64,000 nucleotides of DNA from Acetobacterium sp965140355 (GTDB taxonomy: Bacteria > Bacillota > Clostridia > Eubacteriales > Eubacteriaceae). The translations under genes were made by a program, and so were the position numbers. Below the pieces are notes generated by a model, which saw nothing but the letters and a program-made list of their open reading frames with translations, was not told the origin of the DNA and ran no database searches. Positions 26,710 to 36,290 of this stretch are shown piece after piece. The stretch is from contig OZ223194.1 in NCBI GenBank assembly GCA_965140355.1, positions 620,001 through 684,000 on the forward strand, given 5' to 3'. The stretch's first letter is position 1. Every line of letters begins with the position of its first letter.

Positions 26710-29127
26710 TTATTTCTGGCTATCCTTCAAAATGGCATCTACGATGCCTTGAATCGTATAGGGTTCGGCTTCGCTATCGACATTAATGCCCAATTCGCGA
26801 CATTTTTTTGAGGTTTGAGGCCCGATCGAAACCGCTTTTGCAGTATTAATCGCATCGATATGCTCGGCCCCGATTTTGTCGACAAAAAATTGTACCGTCG
26901 TCGAACTGGTAAAGGTAATATAGTCAATCTTTTGGGCTTCAAGCATTTCTAACGGGTTCACTGTCGCATGATCTTCACGAACGGTTTCATAAGTTTGAAC
27001 CTCATCGACCGGACAAATTTTAGATAATTCTTCAACCACATAAATTCGGGCATTTTTAGACCGCGGAATCAGCACCCGTGAATTTTTATTCAGTAGCGGT
27101 GCTAAACCATTAACTAATTCTTCACCGACGTATTTATCGGGTACAAAATCGGCCCGAAGACCACGTTCCTGCAATGCCTTTTTAGTTCCTTCGCCGATTG
27201 CCGTAATATGGAGCTTGCCAAAAGCTCTGGCATCCTTACCGCAGCGGGTTAAGGAATCAAAAAATATTTCCACCCCATTGATGCTGGTAAAAATAATATG
27301 ACTATAATCCGAAAGAACGTTTACCTTTTGATCACAGGCGGCTTCATTAATCGGGATGATTCGAATGGTCGGGAATTCAATCGCATTGCCGCCCAGTTCA
27401 TTGATTTTTTCAACCATCTGAGAACTTTGCTCCCGTGAGCGCGTGATGATGATGTTTTTTCCAAACAATGGTTTTTGATCAAAAAACCGCAGTTTTTGAC
27501 GTTTATTAACGACTTCCCCAACCACAATCAGGCTTGGCGCGGTAATTTTTTCATTTGTTGCGATTTCATAAATGGTTTTTAAATTACCCGTGACCACCCG
27601 TTGATAGGGGGTTGACGCACGATGCACCACGGCTACCGGCATGTCTGGGTTCATTCCATTTTTTACCAGTTCCGCGCAAATCTTTTCAAGGTTTTTGACA
27701 CCCATTAAAAATACGATCGTGCCTTTAAGTTTGCCCAAAACCGGCCAATCCAAATCCGATGAGCCGTCATAAGCATTAGATTTTAAATGCCCGGTGATAA
27801 CATGAAACGAGGATACACAATCGCGATGCGTAATCGGAATCCCGGCATAAGCTAACCCGCCGATAACCGAGGTAATTCCGGGAATTACTTCAAAAGATAC
27901 GCCGGCATCATAGAGATCTTCGCCTTCTTCACCGCCGCGGCCAAAGACATAAGGATCGCCGCCTTTTAAGCGCAGCACCAACTTGCCCTCCTGACCTTTT
28001 TTGACCAACAGGGCATTGATATCTTCCTGACGCATGGCATGGTTTCCGGCCCGTTTACCAACGTAGATAATTTCAGCATCAACTCTGGCATCATTAATAA
28101 ATCGTTCGTTTACCAAGGCATCGTAAACCACCACATCCGCTTTTTCTAAGATTTCTCTGGCTTTAACCGTTAACAAACCGGGATCGCCGCAACCGCCGCC
28201 AGCCAGATAAACTTTTCCCGCTTGTTGATGGACTGCTGCATAACATTTTTTTGCTAATTGTTTCCCCAAATTTTCTGCCTCCTCCGGCGAGCCTTCAATT
28301 GACTGGGTGACCACTCGACTGCCATCTTCTAATCCGTATAATCCATGTAAAACAATGGTTTGATCTTTAATTTCACAAAACGCCCCCACCGGGATATGAC
28401 AACTGCCGTTCAAGGTTTCTAAAAAGCTGCGTTCTGCTTGCATTTGAATGCACGTATTCTTGTCACTGATTGCTGCCATTAATTCTTTTACCTGTTGATT
28501 ATCAGCCCGAATTTCCACTGCCAAAATCCCCTGAGCCGGAGCCGGAACAAACACGTTTTCCGGTAAACTGACAGTCTGATAAGCGCTATCCTCGAAACGC
28601 CCGATGCGTTTTAAACCGGCTGCCGCCAGCACAATGCCATCTAATTTTTGTTCCTGCATTTTTCGAATTCGGGTATCGATATTACCCCGAATTCCGATCA
28701 ATTCGATATCTGGTCTTAATTTTTTAATCTGACAAATTCGTCGTTTGCTGCCCGTCGCCACCACTGCTCCTTCGGGTAACTCCTCCAGTGAGCTAATGTG
28801 ATGGGGGGTCAGCAGGACATCTCGGGGATCTTCCCGAATCGTCGGAACCGTCAGAACTAAACCTTCCGGTAATTTTGACGGCATATCCTTCATACTATGA
28901 ATAGCCATATGAATCTCACCTGATAACAGCGCATCTTCCAACTCTTTGGTGAATAATCCTTTATCGCCAATTTTATCGAGTGGTTTATCCTGAACCAGAT
29001 CGCCTTTAGTTTTGATAATCACCATTTCGAAATTTATCTGCGGATGTGCTTTAGCCAATACGTCAATTAACCACTGACTTTGGGTTCGGGCCAGCATGCT
29101 GCCCCTGGTTCCAACTTTAATATTCAT
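26710..29127 (-). CDS. hemC: HemC-CobA-HemD trifunctional fusion
   Basis: 805 residues in three enzymes. HemC spans about 1-302: VGTRGSMLARTQ, IHSMKDMPS with the catalytic Asp, and C243 in GSCHIPVG for the dipyrromethane cofactor. CobA, uroporphyrinogen-III C-methyltransferase, spans 304-545: AGGGCGDPGLLTVKA, LRLKGGDPYVFGRGGEE. HemD, uroporphyrinogen-III synthase, spans about 552-805: IITRSREQSSQM, ITFTSSTTVQFF. It takes porphobilinogen to precorrin-2. I found no stop or frameshift between domains. CobA-HemD fusions are common in clostridia; adding HemC is less so. Confidence 0.95.
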   Translation of the reverse strand: MNIKVGTRGSMLARTQSQWLIDVLAKAHPQINFEMVIIKTKGDLVQDKPLDKIGDKGLFTKELEDALLSGEIHMAIHSMKDMPSKLPEGLVLTVPTIREDPRDVLLTPHHISSLEELPEGAVVATGSKRRICQIKKLRPDIELIGIRGNIDTRIRKMQEQKLDGIVLAAAGLKRIGRFEDSAYQTVSLPENVFVPAPAQGILAVEIRADNQQVKELMAAISDKNTCIQMQAERSFLETLNGSCHIPVGAFCEIKDQTIVLHGLYGLEDGSRVVTQSIEGSPEEAENLGKQLAKKCYAAVHQQAGKVYLAGGGCGDPGLLTVKAREILEKADVVVYDALVNERFINDARVDAEIIYVGKRAGNHAMRQEDINALLVKKGQEGKLVLRLKGGDPYVFGRGGEEGEDLYDAGVSFEVIPGITSVIGGLAYAGIPITHRDCVSSFHVITGHLKSNAYDGSSDLDWPVLGKLKGTIVFLMGVKNLEKICAELVKNGMNPDMPVAVVHRASTPYQRVVTGNLKTIYEIATNEKITAPSLIVVGEVVNKRQKLRFFDQKPLFGKNIIITRSREQSSQMVEKINELGGNAIEFPTIRIIPINEAACDQKVNVLSDYSHIIFTSINGVEIFFDSLTRCGKDARAFGKLHITAIGEGTKKALQERGLRADFVPDKYVGEELVNGLAPLLNKNSRVLIPRSKNARIYVVEELSKICPVDEVQTYETVREDHATVNPLEMLEAQKIDYITFTSSTTVQFFVDKIGAEHIDAINTAKAVSIGPQTSKKCRELGINVDSEAEPYTIQGIVDAILKDSQK

Positions 29128-29198
29128 TTATTGTCTCTCCCATTCATTTCATGTCCTGTTTTTGCAGATTTTTTCCACAAAACTGTCTGCTCTCATTT

Positions 29199-29837
29199 TT
29201 AGCTATCACAATTTCCGGTAACGTCTTTGTTTATTTCCGAACCCGGAAATTTAATTGCTTCAAGTTTTTCTTTTAGGATTGCGTTGGAATCGCCAGCTAT
29301 TTCTTTCAGTCGTTCCGTTTTTTCAAGACTGGATCCCTCGCCCGCTAAAATGGCTTCGCGCAGCAATCGCAATAACGCCGTTTTTTCGGTATAACTGTGG
29401 TCATAACGATCACTTAATTCCGCCATAATGCTTTTCGTTAAAAACGGACTGGCCCCTTCGGTGCATACTGATAGAGTTAAATCGCCGCGGCGAATGACAC
29501 TGGGAAAAATGAAATCGGAATGATCCGGATCATCAACCCGATTGCACGCTATCTTGAGCGTTTCACAATCCCTTTTAATCTGTTCGTTAACTACTCGATT
29601 ATCGGTAGCCGCAACCACCAGATCGATGCCCTTGAGATAATCAATTTGATAAACCGCCTGAATCCGGGTTAATCGCTTGTCTTCAGCACGTATCAACGCC
29701 GCTGAAAAATCAAGGCTCACTGACGTCACCCACATCCCGCTTTCCAGTAGTTTTAAAATCCGACGATAAGCAACTTTGCCGCCTCCGACAACCAGCGCTT
29801 TTTGATCCTGCAAATTAAACAGCAGAGGTGTCATCAC
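29199..29837 (-). CDS. SirC/Met8-type precorrin-2 dehydrogenase
   Basis: 212 residues with the NAD-binding GGGKVAYRRILKLLESG and the family block VAATDNRVVNEQI...CNRVDDPDHSDFIFPSVIRRGDLTLSVCTEGASPFL. It oxidises precorrin-2 to sirohydrochlorin; some relatives also chelate iron. The start is GTG 29837 or ATG 29834, overlapping the end of hemA. It sits between hemA and hemC, supplying the CbiK substrate. Confidence 0.93.
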   Translation of the reverse strand: MMTPLLFNLQDQKALVVGGGKVAYRRILKLLESGMWVTSVSLDFSAALIRAEDKRLTRIQAVYQIDYLKGIDLVVAATDNRVVNEQIKRDCETLKIACNRVDDPDHSDFIFPSVIRRGDLTLSVCTEGASPFLTKSIMAELSDRYDHSYTEKTALLRLLREAILAGEGSSLEKTERLKEIAGDSNAILKEKLEAIKFPGSEINKDVTGNCDS

Positions 29838-31107
29838 TTTTTTGTTCTCCCACGATCACTGCTTCATGAATTCTCGGGAACAGGTAAGTCACGGTTTTTT
29901 CGATCCCAATAATTTCCGCTTCATTATCCAATGATTTTAATTGTTTGATCGGCGGCATCACCATTTCTCTAAATTTAGATCGGATCACCTTGCTTAAATA
30001 AAGTTCTTCTTTTTCACTCAAACTTAAATGACCACAGAGGTTTTCGATGGTTTCTTCCGCCAAATGCCGAGAGGTTTCGTTTAAATCCCGAACCATGTTA
30101 TCAACCTTGGCATGCGTAATCCAGGCGAGCAGTCCATCGATTTCATGCTGAATTTCGAGAGCTATTTTCTTGGCCACCTTCATTCGATAGGCCATTTTTT
30201 CGTCCATTATATCTTTAAAATGATCAATCGTTAACAGTTCCACCATGGGCAAATCGCCAACGGCTTCTTCAACGTCTCTCGGTAATGCCAAGTCAATGAT
30301 AGTCAGCGGTTTCGTTAATGGTTTCATTTCCTCGGCTTTTAAGATAACATGTGGCGAGGCTGTCGCGGTAATAATGACATCCATTTGAGGAATCACTTGA
30401 TACCGATTTTCATAATGAATCATTTGAACGTTCTCATGAATTGCTTGACATTCATGCATATTATGAAAGGTCCGGTTAGTCATAAAAGGATTTTGAAAAC
30501 CTTCGGCTTTCATATACCGTAGCGCCAGAATGCCCATTTTCCCAGAGCCAATAATGAGGATTTTTTTATCGCCATAGTTTTCGGGAAATTTACGTTTAAT
30601 ATATTTCACTGCCGTTGAGCTGAGTGATAACGGGGTCTCTGAAATTTTGTATTCGGTTTTAACTTTTTTGGTAAAGGTAATCGCTTCCCGAAACATTTTT
30701 GTCAGATATTTTCCGCAACCATTAATGGCCTGGGATTTTTCCAAGGCATCTTTTACCTGTCCCAAGATCTGATCTTCCCCTAAAATCATTGAATCGAGTC
30801 CGGTTACTACCTCATAGAGATGCACCATCGCATCTCGTTCTTTTTTAAGAAAAAGATAAGGTTCCAGTTCCGCTGATTTCTCTTTGAGATAAAAATCAAC
30901 TAAAATTTCCCCGGCCGCATCTTGATTTCGAGTCGATACGTAAATCTCACTGCGATTACAGGTTGACAAAATAATCACTTCGGCGATATCATCTTCTTTT
31001 AATAACCGCTGAATGCCTTCATTTAATGTCCGATGAATAAAAGCCCCTTTCTCCCGAATTTCCAGGGGTGTATCTTTATGGTTAATTCCCACTACAACGA
31101 GTTTCAT
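29815..31107 (-). CDS. hemA: HemA, glutamyl-tRNA reductase
   Basis: 430 residues: VVVGINHKDTPLEIREK at the N-terminus, catalytic C50 in STCNRSEIY, GEDQILGQVKDA, and a NADPH domain starting LIIGSGKMG. It reduces glutamyl-tRNA to glutamate-1-semialdehyde. It is the first enzyme gene of the 16-kb hem-cob operon, below a cobalamin riboswitch. GGAG lies 9-10 nt before the ATG. Confidence 0.97.
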   Translation of the reverse strand: MKLVVVGINHKDTPLEIREKGAFIHRTLNEGIQRLLKEDDIAEVIILSTCNRSEIYVSTRNQDAAGEILVDFYLKEKSAELEPYLFLKKERDAMVHLYEVVTGLDSMILGEDQILGQVKDALEKSQAINGCGKYLTKMFREAITFTKKVKTEYKISETPLSLSSTAVKYIKRKFPENYGDKKILIIGSGKMGILALRYMKAEGFQNPFMTNRTFHNMHECQAIHENVQMIHYENRYQVIPQMDVIITATASPHVILKAEEMKPLTKPLTIIDLALPRDVEEAVGDLPMVELLTIDHFKDIMDEKMAYRMKVAKKIALEIQHEIDGLLAWITHAKVDNMVRDLNETSRHLAEETIENLCGHLSLSEKEELYLSKVIRSKFREMVMPPIKQLKSLDNEAEIIGIEKTVTYLFPRIHEAVIVGEQKSDDTSAV

Positions 31108-31244
31108 TCGTCTATACTCTCCTTTTTTCTAACTCCGAACCGCATTTTCTCAGACCATAACACTTCGGAATCCTTTAATCTCAGGCATCGTTCCCATTCA
31201 AATAGAAATTTTTGCCGCTTATAAAATACCACCAATCATAACAC

Positions 31245-31272
31245 CAAAAACCCCTGCTATATACAGGGGTTC
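31245..31272 (-). terminator. Hairpin with T run between the small ORF and hemA
   Basis: On the minus strand AACCCCTG pairs with CAGGGGTT, followed by TTTGG. It starts 2 nt after the stop of the small ORF at 31274-31372, so a ribosome finishing that ORF could interfere with its folding. Its strength as a terminator is modest. Confidence 0.6.
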
Positions 31273-31273
31273 A

Positions 31274-31372
31274 TTAATATAAAACAGAAATAAACATAAT
31301 CAATGAAACCACTACCGTCCCCGTGAGATTAGCATTGCAAAGTCTATTTGAATAGGGGAAACGATCCATCAT
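31274..31372 (-). CDS. Small ORF (32 aa) between the riboswitch and hemA
   Basis: It has a proper ribosome site (AAGGAG, 6 nt before the first of two ATGs) and encodes 32 residues beginning MMDRFPYSNRLCNAN. The C-terminal half (about residues 17-32) is hydrophobic enough for one membrane helix. It lies past the riboswitch terminator and directly before a hairpin with a T run. It may be a leader peptide or a small membrane protein under B12 control. I recognise no family. Confidence 0.45.
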   Translation of the reverse strand: MMDRFPYSNRLCNANLTGTVVVSLIMFISVLY

Positions 31373-31413
31373 ATTGGTCTCCTTGCAACCTCCGTTTATT
31401 ATCACAATTTTTC

Positions 31414-31452
31414 GAAAAAAAACCTTCTTCCCACATTACGATGGGAAAAAGG
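31414..31452 (-). terminator. Riboswitch expression-platform terminator
   Basis: On the minus strand CCTTTTTCCCA and TGGGAAGAAGG flank a short loop, followed by eight T. The upstream arm GGGAAAAGGG (31525-31534) can pair with CCTTTTTCCC instead, which fits an antiterminator. Confidence 0.85.
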
Positions 31453-31554
31453 TTAAAGCACTATACGTATCCAACGATTCTTACGATATCAACATGAGAA
31501 TCAATTTTTTCATGTTACTAACTTCCCTTTTCCCTGGAAGGACATTTTAGCACA

Positions 31555-31700
31555 TCATCGTAGTAGGTTTCCTGACTTATAGCTGCTATTCTCCTGGCCT
31601 TCCCAAGCATATCGCCCAGTGACATAATAAGGAGACTTAACTAATTACAGTGACCGGATCGTTCTGGATTCTAACCAGATTCCCTCAATGAAATTATTCA
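31555..31700 (-). promoter_or_regulatory. Cobalamin riboswitch of the hem-cob operon
   Basis: Reading the minus strand: GAGGGAATCTGGTTAGAATC, CCGGTCACTGTAA, then GGGCGATATGCTTGGGAAGG and the B12 box AAGTCAGGAAACCTAC (about 31561-31580). These are the conserved cobalamin-riboswitch blocks in order. A TATAAT box lies just upstream (31742-31747). With the following terminator it should switch off hemA to cobU when cobalamin is plentiful. Confidence 0.92.
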
Positions 31701-32032
31701 TCCTAAATGATTTTTTACATTTCGTATTTAATTGTGCTTATATTATAACACTTATACGATAAAAGTACAGACTTTTTTGAATGCTTTTAATGTTATTAAT
31801 CTTCTTTTTATTTCCGTATTTACCTATTTTAAGGACAAAATTTTCCGTCTAAACAACCGCTTTTTTATTTTTCCGATCCTTTAAAACCGCAATCATTCTT
31901 TTTTCGATCCGCTTATTTTTGATTTGTTTTACTAATTTATCTTGCTATCTATCGCAATCTTTAACATAAAATGCTACAATAAAGTAAGCTAATTTAATCC
32001 CGTAACCATTATGAATTGAAGAGGTACCTCTA
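31701..32032. other. Divergent promoter region, hem-cob operon / GGDEF-EAL gene
   Basis: AT-rich. On - it holds a TATAAT at 31747-31742 serving the riboswitch transcript. The rest (31770-32020) shows no ORF with a ribosome site and no structured RNA that I recognise. GAGGT at 32021-32025 serves the TTG of the GGDEF-EAL gene. Confidence 0.5.
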
Positions 32033-34066
32033 TTGAATGACCTTAAATTCAAACGAACGCTACCAACTGTTTTTCGGTTATTAAAAGCAGCGGATGAACC
32101 GGTCCAGATCTTATATTATCAAAATATTATTACCTGTCTGTTTATCTCTCCGTTGTTATTTTTAAGCGCCATTGCCAATGTCGTGATCTGTTACTTTTTG
32201 GGAAACGGCATTTTAAATGAATTCCTGATCAACAGCGGAATCCTTTTCTTGTCAGGCTTAGGTTTCGAACTGATTTCCCGAATAAAATTGAGCGGCTCTT
32301 TATTTGATCAGCTTATTTCCCTCGGGCTATCCTTTTGTCTGACTTTTTTTGTCGTTCGGTATTATCATCTTATCGGTCCGGCCGTGTGGACGATTGCTTT
32401 TATCATGATTATCCTTTCCTTAACCCGGCTGAAAATTACCATGCTTTATTATCTTTCTATCGCCACCTTTTGTTGTGGTTTATATGTCACTTTTTTGTTA
32501 CCAACCGATTATTTTCAATTTGCACCGATTTATTTTGTTTTCCAGAACATTTTTTTTGCTTTTGTTTTTATTTTGGCTACCGCTATCTATCGTCTCAATT
32601 TAAACCGCTATGACAAAGCAATCGAGCGCCTGAACGCCGTTATTTCCCAAAACGAAAAAATTTCAGCGCTTTATAAAAAACTTCATTTTGCCCAAAAAAA
32701 ACTGATCTCCCAAAACAAAGAACTAAAAGCCTCCAATCTGGAAATTAAAGAAAACGAAAAACGACTTCATTTTCTGGCTTATTATGACAGTTTAACCGAA
32801 CTCCCCAATCGCAAAATGATCCTTGAGCGTTTGCAATTACTTGTCAAATTGTCACAAAAAGAAAAGTCCATCTTCTATATCGTTTTTATCGATCTCGATA
32901 ATTTCAAAAAAATCAATGATAGTATGGGTCATCTTTATGGTGATGATTATTTAAAATACACCGCTAAACGTCTGCAGGCACTTGTTCATGAAGATGATTT
33001 ATTGGGTCGCTTAGGCGGCGATGAGTTTGCCTTAATCATCCAACGAAACATCAAAGAAGCGACGGCCTTTAACTATGTTGAATCGCTACGAAATCAGCTC
33101 TGCAATAAAATAAGAACCAATTGTTCCGAATTTAAGGTTAGTGCCAGCTTTGGGATCTCAATCTTTCCTCAAGATGGCACCAACCCCACCGAGCTGCTTA
33201 AAAGTGCCGACACCTCGATGTATAAAGCCAAAGAACTGGGACGAAATAATATTCAATTTTTTAAAAAAGATATGAAAGAAGCGGTTCTCAATAAAATCAA
33301 AATGGAATCGGAACTTTTTAAAGCCTATGAAAATGAGGAGTTTTTCTTGGAATACCAACCGCAATTTAATACGAGTGACCATAGTATTCGCGGTTTTGAG
33401 GCGCTAATCCGTTGGAACTCCCCACATTATGGTCATGTCCCACCTCTGGATTTTATTCCTTTAGCCGAAGAAACCGGTTTGATTATTAACATTGGCGAAT
33501 GGGTCCTGTTAACCGCCTGTCAAAAATTTAATCAATTACAGCAGCGTTTTAATCGGAATCTCTGCTTGTCGGTAAATGTTTCCGCCGTCCAAATTCACGA
33601 TAAAAATTTTGTCGCGATTATAAAAAATGTACTTGCCAAAACCAATATCAATCCTCAACAATTGGAGTTAGAAATAACCGAATCACTTTTTATTAACAAG
33701 ATGGACGAAACCATTAAAATGCTCAATGAAATAAAATCGTTAGACATCCGAATTTCCCTGGATGATTTCGGAACCGGCTTTTCATCGCTTAGTTATCTAA
33801 GACGACTCCCCATCGACACCTTAAAAATTGATAAATCGTTCATTGATGATCTCTCCGACAAAGATGTTTCCATTCGCATCGTTGGTGATATCATTTCGCT
33901 GGGACATAACCTTGATGCCGATATTGTTGCCGAGGGTATTGAAAACCGTACCCAACTGGAATATTTAAAAAGCAACAACTGTGATTGTATCCAGGGGTTT
34001 TTACTTGCTAAACCGATGAGCATAAAAGACGTCGAGGAATTATTGCAAAACAGCCCCTCCAAGTAA
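32033..34066 (+). CDS. Membrane GGDEF-EAL protein (cyclic di-GMP turnover)
   Basis: 677 residues. The first ~195 are six or so hydrophobic helices, then a short coiled coil, GGDEF (motif LGGDEFAL, about residue 325) and EAL (FEALIRW, ELEITESLF, DDFGTGFSSLSYL). Both active-site motifs look intact, so it may make and degrade c-di-GMP; in many such proteins only one activity is used. The TTG start follows GAGGT by 7 nt. It stands alone, opposite the hem-cob operon. Confidence 0.92.
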   Translation: MNDLKFKRTLPTVFRLLKAADEPVQILYYQNIITCLFISPLLFLSAIANVVICYFLGNGILNEFLINSGILFLSGLGFELISRIKLSGSLFDQLISLGLSFCLTFFVVRYYHLIGPAVWTIAFIMIILSLTRLKITMLYYLSIATFCCGLYVTFLLPTDYFQFAPIYFVFQNIFFAFVFILATAIYRLNLNRYDKAIERLNAVISQNEKISALYKKLHFAQKKLISQNKELKASNLEIKENEKRLHFLAYYDSLTELPNRKMILERLQLLVKLSQKEKSIFYIVFIDLDNFKKINDSMGHLYGDDYLKYTAKRLQALVHEDDLLGRLGGDEFALIIQRNIKEATAFNYVESLRNQLCNKIRTNCSEFKVSASFGISIFPQDGTNPTELLKSADTSMYKAKELGRNNIQFFKKDMKEAVLNKIKMESELFKAYENEEFFLEYQPQFNTSDHSIRGFEALIRWNSPHYGHVPPLDFIPLAEETGLIINIGEWVLLTACQKFNQLQQRFNRNLCLSVNVSAVQIHDKNFVAIIKNVLAKTNINPQQLELEITESLFINKMDETIKMLNEIKSLDIRISLDDFGTGFSSLSYLRRLPIDTLKIDKSFIDDLSDKDVSIRIVGDIISLGHNLDADIVAEGIENRTQLEYLKSNNCDCIQGFLLAKPMSIKDVEELLQNSPSK

Positions 34067-34197
34067 AGAATAGCATTTATCATTGTTTCGCACCTTTTCC
34101 TTGTCATGTTTATTATGGATATAGTCAAAAACAAGCAATTTTATCAGCTGTACCACGATCTTAACAATCACTTTGTCGTGACCAAAATGGAAATAAA

Positions 34198-34273
34198 CAA
34201 AGCGATCCCCCATCTTTTGCCAATGGACACCCAACTGGTTCCATTTTCAAAAACATTCCGGCGGATCGCTTTG
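34198..34273. terminator. Long nested hairpin between convergent genes
   Basis: CAAAGCGATCC (34198-34208) pairs exactly with GGATCGCTTTG (34263-34273). Inside, TTTTGCCAATGGA can pair with TCCATTTTCAAAA around a loop. It is followed on + by CCATTATTTTTT. Probably a bidirectional terminator for the GGDEF-EAL gene and the permease gene. Confidence 0.6.
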
Positions 34274-34304
34274 CCATTATTTTTTGCGCTGCTTGAATTT
34301 TAAC

Positions 34305-36290
34305 TTAATGAATCATTTTATAATAAGATCTGGCCGTAAGCAGATAAACAACGGTATAGACCAAGGCATAAATTACCACAACCATCAGGGTACAGCTCAA
34401 AATAAGCCAAACGTTGGTCAGCCTGAACGCGGCCAGCATTTTGGTAATCACCGGGAAAGCAAAAGCCACGTGGATGATCGCGCCTACCAGAGGAAGAAAA
34501 AACACCATCAATATCTGCTTGCCAATGGTTTTTTTAACTTCGGTTTTATCCATGCCGACCTTCTGCATAATTTCAAACCGTCCGCTGTCTTCATAACCTT
34601 CGGAAATCTGTTTAAAATAGATAATTAAAACCGTCGCCATCATAAACATCGCTCCCAGAAATACCCCTAAAAACAAAAATCCTCCAAATACGCTATAAAG
34701 CTCAGCCAATGATTCATAAATATTTCCAACTTTAATCGCCGGATTGATCTCGTTAATTGAAGTTCTCATGTTATCCGAGAAAAGATTAATATCCGCCTCA
34801 TTGCCTTTTAAATTAAACATTAGCGCATGGCTAATCACCGGCGTGTTATCCTCTTTATTTTCATTCATGGTATTATAAATGGATGTCATGATTTGTTGAT
34901 CCTTGACGATCAGATAATAACCATTCCCCGTAATCAACTTCTTTTTAAAATCCATCGGGAGCGTTTCTAACTGTTCAACCACCAAAAACTGATTTTCTCC
35001 AAACACCACCATCGATTCTTGATAATTTTCGCCTTCTGAAAAAATCATCACTTCATTTTCGGCCAAGGTTTTGTTTTGATTTGTCATCCGATTATAATCT
35101 GCCAGTGGTATCGTTGTGATCTTACTGATGGTATTATAATATTGGAGATCCGTATTTTCCTCGGTATCCGGTAAAAAATGGCTCCCTTCCTGAAATGCCG
35201 TAAAGGTACTCATATCAAATGACAATTCATTAAACATTTCGATATTTGCTTTTGTTTTTGCGGCCGTCACCATTTGTTCAATATCAGAAAAATTGGTACT
35301 TTCCGGCTCACCAATAATACTGATATCCATCGGGTAATAGTCCCGCCGCATATTTTCCTGACCAATGTATAAAGATACCGTGGTAGTGATCGTCACCAAA
35401 ACCATCGTACTGAGAATACAGATGTTTGCTAAACCCACCGCATTTTGTTTCATCCGGTAAATCATCCCAGAAAGCGAAATGAAATTTCGTGACTGATAAT
35501 AAAACTTTTTATTTTTTTTCAAAGCTTTTAGGAGTGTCACACTCCCGGATGTAAACAACGCATAGGTGCCGACAATTACAAATAACACCGCTACAAAAAA
35601 CAGTAATATCGCATCAATCGGGTCTTTAACCGTTAACGCAATCGCATATCCGATTCCTAAAGAAACCACCCCAATAAGCGTCATCACCCATGATGATTTT
35701 GGTTCTTTTTCGCCATGTTCTCCGCCTCTTAATAAATCGATGGGATTGCTGAGTTTTACCTGCAAAAAATTAGTCACCAGAGTCAATCCAAAAATCCCTA
35801 AAAAAACTACCGTCGTATAAAATAAACTCATCCAATCAATATTAAAAGCAAGCGGGCTTTTAATATGAGCCAGGTTCAAAAGAATCAGAAACATCAGTTT
35901 GCCAATCAGAATACCACCAAGGAGTCCCAAACTCAAACTGATCACCGTTACAAAAAGCGTTTCATAAAACAGCACTCTGGCAATATGTTTTTTTTCCATT
36001 CCCAAAATACTATATAATCCCAATTCCTTTTTTCGACGTTTAATTAAAAAACTATTGGTATAAAAAAGAAAAATCACCGCAAAGATCCCAATGACAATAA
36101 TCCCCAGGAATAAGAGCATTTTTAAACTATCGGCCCCTTCCATTGCATCCAGCCCTTTATTGCTTTGGATCGAAACGATGCTATAAAAAGCAATGATTGA
36201 TCCGATGCAGGTCAGGATATAAGGAATATAGGTGTTCCCATTTTTTTTGAGATTGACCAATGCCAGTTTAGGATAAAATAGTTTATTCAA
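34305..36290 (-). CDS. BceB-type ABC permease (FtsX family)
   Basis: About 661 residues from the TTG at 36290, which follows GGGGGTG inside the end of the ATPase gene; the open frame reaches 36353 without a better site. Ten hydrophobic helices with a large (~200-residue) extracellular domain between the seventh and eighth is the BceB layout. Such permeases sense and give resistance to cell-wall-active peptides (bacitracin, lantibiotics) by target protection. It is coupled to the ATPase at 36283 and to the kinase/regulator upstream. Confidence 0.88.
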   Translation of the reverse strand: MNKLFYPKLALVNLKKNGNTYIPYILTCIGSIIAFYSIVSIQSNKGLDAMEGADSLKMLLFLGIIVIGIFAVIFLFYTNSFLIKRRKKELGLYSILGMEKKHIARVLFYETLFVTVISLSLGLLGGILIGKLMFLILLNLAHIKSPLAFNIDWMSLFYTTVVFLGIFGLTLVTNFLQVKLSNPIDLLRGGEHGEKEPKSSWVMTLIGVVSLGIGYAIALTVKDPIDAILLFFVAVLFVIVGTYALFTSGSVTLLKALKKNKKFYYQSRNFISLSGMIYRMKQNAVGLANICILSTMVLVTITTTVSLYIGQENMRRDYYPMDISIIGEPESTNFSDIEQMVTAAKTKANIEMFNELSFDMSTFTAFQEGSHFLPDTEENTDLQYYNTISKITTIPLADYNRMTNQNKTLAENEVMIFSEGENYQESMVVFGENQFLVVEQLETLPMDFKKKLITGNGYYLIVKDQQIMTSIYNTMNENKEDNTPVISHALMFNLKGNEADINLFSDNMRTSINEINPAIKVGNIYESLAELYSVFGGFLFLGVFLGAMFMMATVLIIYFKQISEGYEDSGRFEIMQKVGMDKTEVKKTIGKQILMVFFLPLVGAIIHVAFAFPVITKMLAAFRLTNVWLILSCTLMVVVIYALVYTVVYLLTARSYYKMIH

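Noticed and set aside
34106..34303. 65-residue + ORF between the GGDEF-EAL gene and the permease
   Set aside because: It lies over the nested terminator hairpin, lacks a ribosome site, and matches no family I know.
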